A DNA stretch of 64,000 bases from Caballeronia insecticola (GTDB lineage Bacteria; Pseudomonadota; Gammaproteobacteria; Burkholderiales; Burkholderiaceae). Both the position numbers and the translations under genes were made by a program. The notes under the pieces were generated by a model, which saw only the letters and a program-made list of their open reading frames with translations, ran no database searches and was not told the DNA's origin. Of this stretch, positions 55,151 through 63,121 are shown piece after piece; positions within the stretch are counted from its first letter, which is position 1, and the number at the start of each line of letters is the position of its first letter. The stretch spans positions 2,232,001 through 2,296,000 of the forward strand of contig NC_021287.1 in the NCBI RefSeq assembly GCF_000402035.1. The letters run 5' to 3'.

Positions 55151-56488
55151 ATGACAATGAATGACCGATTGGCTACGGCCGTAGGCGCCAGCCCGCTGCT
55201 TCCCTACTTGTCGCCGGCGCTCGCCGACAAATGCGCGCAACGCCTGAGTAATCTGCGCTGCTTCAATGAGAGAGATTACTTCGACCTGCAGCCCGACGTT
55301 CGGACGGCCGGCGCGGACTATGCGGGACACGCGCTTCTCTACGGAGCAACGGAGGGGCGCGCGCTCTTCAAGCGCGAGACTGTTGCACGCGCGCTCGGCG
55401 AGATGGTGAATGGACGGGCACGCGAGAACCTGGATCAGGAGGCGTGCAACGGAACGAGCGCGGCCCGCATCGCATCAAAGATCCAGTGCGTGAACATCTA
55501 CGTCAGCTCACGCGGCAACGTGTTCATGAACGAAATTGCCGCGGACCTCGCGGAGGATCTCCGTCAGGTCGGCGTTGAAACGAAGCTGCTGGATGAGACC
55601 GCTGACATGAGCACCTGCGTGGCTCCTTCCCTCTTCATCGCGCCGCATGAATTCTTCACGCTCGGCCGCGGCGTCGAGTGGCTGCGCGACGAAGTGCTCA
55701 AACACGCGATCGTCTATAACACCGAGCAGATCCAGACGCCGTGGTTCTCGCGAGGCATTCCGGCGATGCTCGGCGCAAGCGGCATCATCGACATCTCCCC
55801 GCAGACGGCCCAGCTGTTCAAGGACGCAGGCGCTCGCGCGATGCACTGGGAACCCGGCATAGAACGCCGCAAGCCAAGTTTTTCTCAGACCGATCTTCTT
55901 CATCCGTTAATGCGCGTTCTGCCGAAGGCGGCTCGGGATGTCGCGCGGACGTTCGACGACTGGGCGGACCGTCCCCTCGACATCTCGTTCTTCGGCACGG
56001 ACAGCCCCCGCCGGGACAGCGTTTTCGGACGACACGCCGGACGGTTTGCGGATTACTCGACCTGCATTTATTTCAGGCGGCAATCGCTCGGCCCGCTAGA
56101 TGGCAATTCCGCGGACGGTGCCTTGACGCGTATCGCCGAGCATGTGTCCAGGTGCTCCAAGATCAGCCTGAACATACATCGCGACGAGTTTTCTTATTTC
56201 GAATGGCATCGGATGGTGCGTCAGGGCATGGCACATGGTTCGTTGGTCGTCACTGATCCCTGCCTTCCGCATCCGTATCTGAAGCCGGGTGTCCATTTCT
56301 TCCAGGAAGAGCCGCGTCACATTCCCAATCTCATCGACTGGATTCTCGGGTCTGCCGATGGCCAGTCCAAGGCGAGCGAAGTCGTCGCTAATGCGACGAG
56401 CCTCATCTTCGATTCTCGGTTTCGCGACGAGCATACGCGTGTGGCGCTTGCGTTCATCGCTGATCATTCGTCGAAAAAGGAAAAGTGA
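55151..56488 (+). CDS. GT-B glycosyltransferase, CgeB/family 1-like
   Basis: A 445-residue protein. Residues about 30-75 (RCFNERDYFDLQPDVRTAGA, then HALLYGATEGRALF) form a small D-x-Y...H-x-L-x-YG-x-x-EGR module seen at the N-terminus of some O-antigen transferases. The rest resembles CgeB-like GT-B enzymes: VYNTEQIQTPWFSRGIPAML in the middle, and SLNIHRDEFSYFEWHRMVRQ with LVVTDPCLPHPYLKPGVHF at the donor side. No strong Shine-Dalgarno is seen. Its stop overlaps the next start (TGATG). Function as a transferase is inferred; the substrate is unknown. Confidence 0.7.
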   Translation: MTMNDRLATAVGASPLLPYLSPALADKCAQRLSNLRCFNERDYFDLQPDVRTAGADYAGHALLYGATEGRALFKRETVARALGEMVNGRARENLDQEACNGTSAARIASKIQCVNIYVSSRGNVFMNEIAADLAEDLRQVGVETKLLDETADMSTCVAPSLFIAPHEFFTLGRGVEWLRDEVLKHAIVYNTEQIQTPWFSRGIPAMLGASGIIDISPQTAQLFKDAGARAMHWEPGIERRKPSFSQTDLLHPLMRVLPKAARDVARTFDDWADRPLDISFFGTDSPRRDSVFGRHAGRFADYSTCIYFRRQSLGPLDGNSADGALTRIAEHVSRCSKISLNIHRDEFSYFEWHRMVRQGMAHGSLVVTDPCLPHPYLKPGVHFFQEEPRHIPNLIDWILGSADGQSKASEVVANATSLIFDSRFRDEHTRVALAFIADHSSKKEK

Positions 56489-57261
56489 TGTTTGATCGTA
56501 CTGCACCTCGAGTCGTCCCGTTCGAAACGATCTTCGATACCCGGAACCGGCGCGAAGCCGCCATCGACGGCGTGACCGTCGCGGTGAGTCTCTACAACTA
56601 CGACGAGTTCATTATCGAATGCCTGGAGTCGATTGCGAAACAGCGCCACGAAAGACTCGAGTTGATTGTGGTCGATGACCACTCTCCCGATACGACCGCG
56701 CTCGAACTGGCCGATGAATGGCTCAAAGAGAATCACACGCGTTTCGATCGGGCGCTGCTCGTCAGGCACGTGGACAATCAGGGACTTGCCGAAGCGCGCA
56801 ACACGGCGTTCCATTATTCGCGCACCGATCCCGTATTCGTGATCGACGCCGACAATCAGATCTATCCGCGCGCGATCAGCCGGCTATTCGAATTTATCGA
56901 GTTCCGCGAGTTCGATGCCGCGTTCACGCAACTCGAATTCTTCGGCAACGAACGCCGCCTCGGCTATGCAGACTTTTGGGACAAGGAGCGCTTTCGCCGC
57001 GGCAATTATGTGGACGCGATGGCGTTGATCTCGCGCCGTTCCTGGGAACAGGTCGGAGGATATTCGCATATCGAAGGCGGCTGGGAAGACTTCGATTTCT
57101 GGTGCAAATTCATCGATGCGGGCATGAAGGCGGCATACGTTCCCGAGGTTCTGTCTCGCTATCGCGTGCACGGTACGTCGATGCTGCGCACCGACACGGC
57201 TGCTTCCACGGCGCGGCTAAAGGTCGAATTGACGATGCGTCATCCGTGGCTCCGTTTGTAA
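56488..57261 (+). CDS. Family 2 glycosyltransferase
   Basis: A 257-residue GT-A enzyme, translationally coupled to the previous gene. VAVSLYNYDEFIIECLESIA opens the fold, VVDDHSPD is motif one, VIDADNQIYP the DXD, and GGWEDFDFWCKFIDAG the acceptor ED motif. It closely resembles the C-terminal GT2 domain of the 904-aa fusion at 58634 (same DADN, WEDYEFWCK and YRIHAASML blocks), which points to duplication. It carries no membrane segment. Confidence 0.92.
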   Translation: MFDRTAPRVVPFETIFDTRNRREAAIDGVTVAVSLYNYDEFIIECLESIAKQRHERLELIVVDDHSPDTTALELADEWLKENHTRFDRALLVRHVDNQGLAEARNTAFHYSRTDPVFVIDADNQIYPRAISRLFEFIEFREFDAAFTQLEFFGNERRLGYADFWDKERFRRGNYVDAMALISRRSWEQVGGYSHIEGGWEDFDFWCKFIDAGMKAAYVPEVLSRYRVHGTSMLRTDTAASTARLKVELTMRHPWLRL

Positions 57262-57419
57262 CGCGTGCCGCAGTGCCCCCTGATAGAGTGGCGGGAACCG
57301 CTGCCACCTGATCAGGTTCGCTGCAAGGTATCGGCCACGTCGGAATACTTCGAAGCTGGTTTCGCATGGGCGGCCTCGCCGGACAACCGCCCCGCCTTTG
57401 TTTAACGGAGAGCGGAATA

Positions 57420-57774
57420 ATGGTTTGCGACGATCAACATTCTTTGGGGTTCGATCCGAAATATTACCGGACTACCTGCGGCGATCTGGCCCACATGAGC
57501 GACGGTGCTGCGCTCTCGCATTTCCTCGATTACGGATTCAACGAGCAGCTTCGCCAATGCTGCGTGGGTGCGCCCTCTTCTGCTCTCACTCATTCCGGCT
57601 ATCGACGTCGGCGACTATATCGATTGCCATGCATGGCAGTCCACGCATGCTTCGTTTCACGAGATCGTGGCTGTCGTCAGAGATCGGGATGTTACCGCTC
57701 GTGCGCCGCATCGAAAGGCAGTGTCGAATTCAGCGCAATTCTGGAAAAGCGGCATTGAATCTCGCCTTGCGTGA
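57420..57774 (+). pseudogene. Broken gene related to the N-terminal module of the CgeB-like protein
   Basis: An ATG at 57420 with ACGGAGAG upstream starts a frame whose first 40 residues (LGFDPKYYRTTCGDLAHMSD, then LSHFLDYGFNEQLRQ) match the D-x-Y...H-x-L-x-YG-x-x-E module at the start of the 55151 gene. After about residue 45 that frame turns Arg/Cys-rich, while the +1 frame reads as more plausible protein (IPAIDVGDYIDCHAWQ). This suggests a frameshift in a gene later truncated. No frame continues past about 57810. It may instead be a real 112-aa protein, but the switch in character argues for decay. Confidence 0.5.
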
Positions 57775-57899
57775 TGAGCATCGTAGTGTGCAACGCTGTG
57801 AAGGCGCATAGCATTATCAAGTCAGTATCGAGAAATCGATGGTGTTGAAAGGCCGTGGGACCTCTCACTAACTCGCATCGCTCAGAAATGGAGCAATTC

Positions 57900-58520
57900 A
57901 TGCCCGTCAAACGTCTGACCTATCCGGAAGTCCGGTCGCAACACGTTCAGGACGCGTGCCTGTTTGCAAATCGCAAAGATATGATCAAAGCGATTGCGCC
58001 GCGCCATGGCGCCATCGCGGAAGTCGGCGTCGCGATCGGTGATTTTTCGCAGTTCCTCGTCGACACGCTGGCACCCACGGAATTCCATGCAATCGATTCC
58101 TTCGAGTTACATCTACTTGATCGCGTTTGGGGAGTCAGCACCACCGAGCTTCTGCACAATAAAACGCACCAACAGTTCTATCAGGACCGGTTCGCACATT
58201 ACGGCGACTTGATCAGACTTTCCCCCGGCTACAGCCATGAGCAGCTCGCACGATATCCGGCAAACTCGTTCGACCTCGTCTATGTGGATGCCGGGCACGA
58301 CTACGACGACGCCAAAGGCGACACAAACGAAGCCGTCAGAACGCTCAGGCCCGGCGGCATGATCGTGTTCAACGACTATACGATGGTCGATCCCCTGCTC
58401 GACTCCGAGTATGGAGTGGTTCAGGCAGTCAACGAGCTGCTCGCCACTGAAGAGTGGAAGGTGGTCGGGTTTGCGCTCGAAAAATTCATGTTTTGCGATA
58501 TTGCCGTCGTCCACCGATAA
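57900..58520 (+). CDS. Class I SAM-dependent methyltransferase
   Basis: A 206-residue protein; the ATG at 57900 has GGAG at good spacing, better than the two upstream candidate starts (GTG 57855, ATG 57888). Motif I is IAEVGVAIGDFSQFL, followed by an acidic FHAIDSFELH, LVYVDAGHDYDDAKGD and PGGMIVFNDYT, the layout of the Methyltransf_24 group often found in glycan clusters. It would methylate a sugar hydroxyl or phosphate, or cap the chain end. Cap methylation is attractive, because an ABC (Wzm/Wzt) exporter is encoded nearby, but it is unproven. Confidence 0.88.
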   Translation: MPVKRLTYPEVRSQHVQDACLFANRKDMIKAIAPRHGAIAEVGVAIGDFSQFLVDTLAPTEFHAIDSFELHLLDRVWGVSTTELLHNKTHQQFYQDRFAHYGDLIRLSPGYSHEQLARYPANSFDLVYVDAGHDYDDAKGDTNEAVRTLRPGGMIVFNDYTMVDPLLDSEYGVVQAVNELLATEEWKVVGFALEKFMFCDIAVVHR

Positions 58521-58633
58521 AAGACGGGACATCGTCCTTTAACCACACACCTCTGATTCTCACGGCACAGACTTAACGCTTTATCGAAGTTTGCGCCGTT
58601 TGCATTGTCTAAGAACTCGATTGAAGGCGCATT

Positions 58634-61348
58634 ATGAAGGGATTCGAAGAAGGCTATGAAATCAGCTCGTTGATTTCTTCGCTTAGCAAGGAAAAGGCGG
58701 AGATCACCCGCCTGCTCGGCGAGCAGATCAAGCGAGGGGACGAGAACGCCGAAAAGCTCATCCGCACCGAAAGTCTGCTCGCTGAAGCTCAAGCCCGCGC
58801 GCACGACGCGAATTCGCAGCTTGTCATGGCACAGCACCAGTGCGCGCAGGCAAGCAGCGACATCGACCTGCTACGTGCCTCGACCTCGTGGCGGATCACC
58901 GGGCCAATTCGCGCACTCAAACGCCTGTTCTCAGGAGAGCCTTTGCAGGCAGCAGTGCCCGTAACGGCTGCGCCAATGCCAGTTGTGCCTGAGCCTGCAA
59001 GCTCCGCACCATCCGAGCGAACGCTCACCGTGCCAGAGCCGGCTAGCCGGGCACCGGGCGCTCGCAGAGACGTTCAATCGTCATATCGGAACGTGCGTAT
59101 CGTGTGGATCGGAGCAGAGCCTGATACACCGGGCTTTCGTTATCGCGTTTTGTACTGGGCGGAAGCGGCGCGGGCTGTGGGCGCCAAGGTAACGCATCAT
59201 CGGCTGGAAGCGGTTGACAGCTATCTCGATGAGATCCGAGCTGCCGACATCGTCGTGCTATGGCGTGCGCCCTGGTCGCACGAAGTCACGCGCGTGGTCG
59301 ACGCAGTTCGCCAAAGCGGCGCCTTCCTGATCTTCGATATCGACGATCTCATGATCGAGCCGCGCGTCGTGACCACCAAATACATCGACGGCATTCGCTC
59401 GCAAGGCTTTCGCGAGGACGTGATTCGCGCCCACTTCGAGCTCGTCCGCCGGACGATGCTCGCCGCGGATCTCTGCACCGCCACCACGCATGAATTGGCG
59501 TCGCACTTCAGAGTGCACCAGCGGCCGTCGCTCGTGATGCAGAACGGCTTCAACGAAACTACGCTGAGCGTCTCACGCATAGCGGCGCGCAAACGCCGCT
59601 TCGCACAGCAGGACGGATATTTCCGCATCGGCTATGCGGGCGGGTCGAAGACACATCAGAAGGATTTCGCCGTCTGTGTGCCCGCGGTCGCTCAGATTCT
59701 GCGGCGCTATCCGCATGCGCGCCTCGTCGTCTTCCATGATGGACGTGGCACGTCCATCCTTGATCTGCATGAATTCCCCGAACTGGCCGCGCTCGAATCG
59801 CAGATCGAATGGCGAGTCATGGTTCCTCTGGTCGACCTGCCGAAGGAAATGGCACGCTTCGACGTGAGCGTGGCTCCGCTCGAAGTCGGCAACTTCTTTT
59901 GTGAAGCGAAGAGCGAGCTCAAATACTTCGAGGCCGCACTGGTCGATGTTCCGACCATCGCGTCTCCCACAGACCCGTATCGGCGCGCGATTCGTCATGG
60001 CGTCACCGGGTTTCTTGCCGACACGACCGAACAGTGGATCGACGCGTTCACGCAACTTATTGAGCATCGCGAACTCGGCGAGCAAATTGCCCACGCCGCG
60101 CTGAACCATGTGCTTTGGACGTTCGGACCGGAATGCCGCGTCGACCGGATCGCGAGTGTGATCGACATGGCACTGCGCGGCCAGTCGGCGGCACGCGCAT
60201 TTGCATTCGAAGCCATGAAGGAGGCGCTGCCTTACCGGCATCCTGAGGTGCCGGCGTCCCGAATCGTTTTCCAGCACGACCGGCTCGTCTATTCGCAGGT
60301 GACGGTTGTCATCCCGCTCTTCAACTATGAGCGGTATGTGCTGCAGGCGCTCGAATCGGTCGCGGCGCAGACGCTGTGGGACATCGATCTTGTCGTCGTC
60401 GATGATTGCAGCACCGACCAATCACTATCGGTCGTCGTCGAATGGTGCAAGACGAACAAAGAGCGCTTCAACCGCGTGCTTGTGCTACAGAACACGGTGA
60501 ATTCGAAGCTCGGCCCGACCCGCAATGTCGGCTTCGACAATGCCGATACGCCCTATGTGATCACGCTGGACGCGGACAACCGTCTGCTTCCCACTTGCGC
60601 CGAGAAATGCCTGGAAGCGGCTCGGCGCAGCGCCGCCGCGTTCGTGTATCCACGAATCATCACTTTCGGAGCCGACACGTTCGTCATGGGCGACACGCCG
60701 TATGATCCCGCGCGGTTCATCGGCGGAAATTTCGTCGACGCGATGGCGCTGATCAGCAAAGCCGCGTGGGCCTGCGTGGGCGGATACGAAAACGTCCCCC
60801 ACGGTTGGGAAGATTACGAATTCTGGTGCAAGCTCGCCGAGCGTGGACTACTCGGGACGCCTGAAGGTGGAGATACGCCGCTTGCCGAATACCGCATCCA
60901 TGCGGCTTCGATGCTGCGGCAACACACCAATCACGAGGCGAATCTCGCTCGCACAAGGGCTTTTCTTGAGGAGAGACACCCGTGGCTGGCGATCGCGACC
61001 GATCGCGTAGGCGATGCGATGAAAGACGAGCCGCCGCCCGTGGCCGATGAACCGCCGCGGCTCGTGCTGCCGGTGCAAGCAGCCGGGACTCGGACTATCG
61101 CGCTCGTCAGTACGAATACGGTTTCCAGTTGCCGGTCGTGCAAGAACGTGAGAAGCGCCGTCAGAACCGAGGAAGCTCTCTATGGCAGCGTGGTCCAGCG
61201 GCGCGAATCGACATTCCTTCACTGCGGGCTTCGAGTCGAAACGCACATGCATGAGGTCGAGAACGTGATCGGGTCGTTCTACGCCAAGCCGGTTTATCGG
61301 GAAGTTGCGCCGAGCGACACCTGCGACCAGTACGACCCGGCTTATTGA
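58634..61348 (+). CDS. Coiled-coil / GT4 / GT2 three-part glycosyltransferase fusion
   Basis: A 904-residue protein. Residues 1-75 are a coiled coil ending in the basic STSWRITGPIRALKRLF; 95-145 are a Pro/Ala-rich linker. A GT-B domain follows at about 150-520 (VRIVWIGAEPDTPGFRYRV, FLIFDIDDLMIEP, RIGYAGGSKTHQKDF, CEAKSELKYFEAALVDVP, where E...KYFEA replaces EX7E). A GT2 domain covers about 555-800 (VVIPLFNYERYVLQALESV, VVDDCSTD, LDADNRL, GWEDYEFWCK). The last 90 residues are Cys-containing and match nothing I know. Two transferases in one chain suggest sequential addition of two sugars, as in bifunctional O-antigen polymerases. Confidence 0.9.
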   Translation: MKGFEEGYEISSLISSLSKEKAEITRLLGEQIKRGDENAEKLIRTESLLAEAQARAHDANSQLVMAQHQCAQASSDIDLLRASTSWRITGPIRALKRLFSGEPLQAAVPVTAAPMPVVPEPASSAPSERTLTVPEPASRAPGARRDVQSSYRNVRIVWIGAEPDTPGFRYRVLYWAEAARAVGAKVTHHRLEAVDSYLDEIRAADIVVLWRAPWSHEVTRVVDAVRQSGAFLIFDIDDLMIEPRVVTTKYIDGIRSQGFREDVIRAHFELVRRTMLAADLCTATTHELASHFRVHQRPSLVMQNGFNETTLSVSRIAARKRRFAQQDGYFRIGYAGGSKTHQKDFAVCVPAVAQILRRYPHARLVVFHDGRGTSILDLHEFPELAALESQIEWRVMVPLVDLPKEMARFDVSVAPLEVGNFFCEAKSELKYFEAALVDVPTIASPTDPYRRAIRHGVTGFLADTTEQWIDAFTQLIEHRELGEQIAHAALNHVLWTFGPECRVDRIASVIDMALRGQSAARAFAFEAMKEALPYRHPEVPASRIVFQHDRLVYSQVTVVIPLFNYERYVLQALESVAAQTLWDIDLVVVDDCSTDQSLSVVVEWCKTNKERFNRVLVLQNTVNSKLGPTRNVGFDNADTPYVITLDADNRLLPTCAEKCLEAARRSAAAFVYPRIITFGADTFVMGDTPYDPARFIGGNFVDAMALISKAAWACVGGYENVPHGWEDYEFWCKLAERGLLGTPEGGDTPLAEYRIHAASMLRQHTNHEANLARTRAFLEERHPWLAIATDRVGDAMKDEPPPVADEPPRLVLPVQAAGTRTIALVSTNTVSSCRSCKNVRSAVRTEEALYGSVVQRRESTFLHCGLRVETHMHEVENVIGSFYAKPVYREVAPSDTCDQYDPAY

Positions 61349-61356
61349 TTCACATT

Positions 61357-61410
61357 CGGCTCAAGCGCCGCAACAGGAATCTTGACGGATTCCGGTCGGC
61401 GCAAGAGCCG
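61357..61410. terminator. Long hairpin between convergent genes
   Basis: An interrupted inverted repeat: CGGCTC-AA-GCGCCG pairs with CGGCGC-AA-GAGCCG, and inside it GGAATC pairs with GATTCC. It fills most of the 75-bp gap between the 904-aa fusion gene (+) and wzt (-). There is no long T-run, so it is a candidate bidirectional transcription end rather than a classic terminator. Confidence 0.5.
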
Positions 61411-61423
61411 AGAACTGAAACCT

Positions 61424-62173
61424 TCAGTTGGTAGCCGATTCGTATGCCGCAAGCGCTTCTTCCGCAGGACCAAACATGCGGACAGCGCCCTTATCGAGCC
61501 ACAAGACCTTGTCGCAAGTCTTGCGAATCGTGTTGTTGTCATGCAGGGCGAGCACGACGATCTCGGAGCGCTCGTGCAGTTCCGCAAGCCGCCGGTTGGC
61601 CTTTTCCTTGAACGACGCATCGCCCACGCCGATGACTTCGTCGAGCAGCAGAATATCGGCGTCGACGGCCGTGGAGATCGCGAAGCCAAGTCTCACACGC
61701 ATACCGCTGGAATACGTGCGGATCGGCAGATCGAGGAAGTCTCCTAATTCGGAAAACTCCGCAATCCCTTCTTCCTTTTGCGTAATTTCCTCGTCAGTCA
61801 TGCCGAGCAGCAGACCGCGAAGCCTGATGTTCTGTCTGCCGGTGGAATTTTCATCCATGCCAAGACTGATATCGAGAAGCGGCACCGTTTTGCCTACGGT
61901 TTCAACCACGCCGGAAGACGGCGCGTATATACCTGCCAAAACCCGCAAAAGCGTGGATTTGCCCGCGCCGTTGTGTCCGATCAGACCCAGTCGATCGCCT
62001 GGCCCAATCTCCAGCGAAAGGTTATCCAGGGCGCGCAATACAACAGTGTTCGAACGATCCGGCGTGTCTGTATGGCGATTGCGCAACGATGCCAGCCGCT
62101 TTTTTAACGATCGGCTTTGAACATCGTAAATGGGCAGATCGAGAGTCGCGTTCTTGAGATGAATATGTGCCAT
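61424..62173 (-). CDS. wzt: Polysaccharide ABC exporter ATP-binding protein
   Basis: A 249-residue ATPase. Walker A is GHNGAGKST (66-74), the signature YSSGM at 154-158, Walker B DILLLDE at 173-179 and the switch His 211. It belongs to the O-antigen/capsule exporter group (LGMDENSTGRQNIRLRGLLL is typical). It ends shortly after the nucleotide-binding domain, so it lacks the C-terminal carbohydrate-binding domain that reads chain-end caps in Wzt of E. coli O8/O9a. It starts one base after the wzm stop, forming an operon with it. Confidence 0.93.
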   Translation of the reverse strand: MAHIHLKNATLDLPIYDVQSRSLKKRLASLRNRHTDTPDRSNTVVLRALDNLSLEIGPGDRLGLIGHNGAGKSTLLRVLAGIYAPSSGVVETVGKTVPLLDISLGMDENSTGRQNIRLRGLLLGMTDEEITQKEEGIAEFSELGDFLDLPIRTYSSGMRVRLGFAISTAVDADILLLDEVIGVGDASFKEKANRRLAELHERSEIVVLALHDNNTIRKTCDKVLWLDKGAVRMFGPAEEALAAYESATN

Positions 62174-62174
62174 T

Positions 62175-62954
62175 TCAAACCCAATACGGAATGCGTTTTT
62201 CGTAGCGCCCGGTGAGCATCAAGGCGACGAGCCAGCCGACCACCGCCACGGCCGTGCCGACGATCCAGGTCAATGGGCTCGGAAACGTTCCCACGAGCGG
62301 GCCTCGGACTAATTCAATGATGTAGGCCAGCGGATTGAATTCGACGATCCATGCATACCGATTAAGTGAGTTCGGCCTATAGATGATCGGCGTTACATAG
62401 AACGCTACCTGAAGCAAAGCGGCAATGATCTGCGGCAAGTCTCTGAAACGCGCGGAAACCAGCGCGACCAGCATCGCGATCCATGCGCTGTTCAGCATGA
62501 ACAGAATGAAGCCAGGAATGAAAAGCGGAAGCGCCCTGAAGTCACGCACGCCAAAGATCAAAAGCAGCGCGACGACGATAATGAAGTTATGCGCCAGGAT
62601 CACGGCATTGCGCCACAGCACTTGCAAAATGAAGACGAGACGCGGCGTGCGGATCTGACGGATATAGGTAGCGCTGTTGATATAGGCCTGCGCGCCCTCG
62701 TTGACGACCGACGAAAACATGTTCCAAAACACAAGACTCACTGCCAGAAAAGGCAGGTAATCGTGCATGTCCTGGCCAAAAAGCGTGCCGTAGACGAGAC
62801 CGATAGAGGTCACCATGACGGTCGTGCTGATGGTGAGCCAGAACGGGCCGATGCGTGACCGGGCGTACCGCTGCCGAATCTCGAGCCAGCCGAGGAGCAT
62901 CCAGAGACGCCATCGAGCGAGACTTTCGCGTAGATCGGAGATTGCGACGTACAT
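62175..62954 (-). CDS. wzm: Polysaccharide ABC exporter permease
   Basis: A 259-residue inner-membrane permease with six helices. The N-terminal LRESLARWRLWMLLGWLEIR, then QRYARSRIGPFWLTISTT, is the family signature, and FYVTPIIYRPNSL, then FNPLAYIIELVRGPL, are C-terminal hallmarks. The ATG at 62954 (after CGAGAAGAA) is preferred over a start at 63017, since the longer version adds charged residues before the fold. With Wzt it exports a lipid-linked O-polysaccharide completed on the cytoplasmic side, a route distinct from Wzx/Wzy. Confidence 0.93.
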   Translation of the reverse strand: MYVAISDLRESLARWRLWMLLGWLEIRQRYARSRIGPFWLTISTTVMVTSIGLVYGTLFGQDMHDYLPFLAVSLVFWNMFSSVVNEGAQAYINSATYIRQIRTPRLVFILQVLWRNAVILAHNFIIVVALLLIFGVRDFRALPLFIPGFILFMLNSAWIAMLVALVSARFRDLPQIIAALLQVAFYVTPIIYRPNSLNRYAWIVEFNPLAYIIELVRGPLVGTFPSPLTWIVGTAVAVVGWLVALMLTGRYEKRIPYWV

Positions 62955-63121
62955 GCGTAATTCTTCTCGTGAAATATGAAAAGCGTGTCGCTGCGGAAAT
63001 TCGCGACAAACGGGCATTGTAACTGATCGACCCAGGCCGCAGCCCGAGAGATGCAGGAAGTTACATGTCTAATCTTTCATTATCCGCACGCTTTAAGTAA
63101 CAAACCCTTGGAGTCGCCTCG

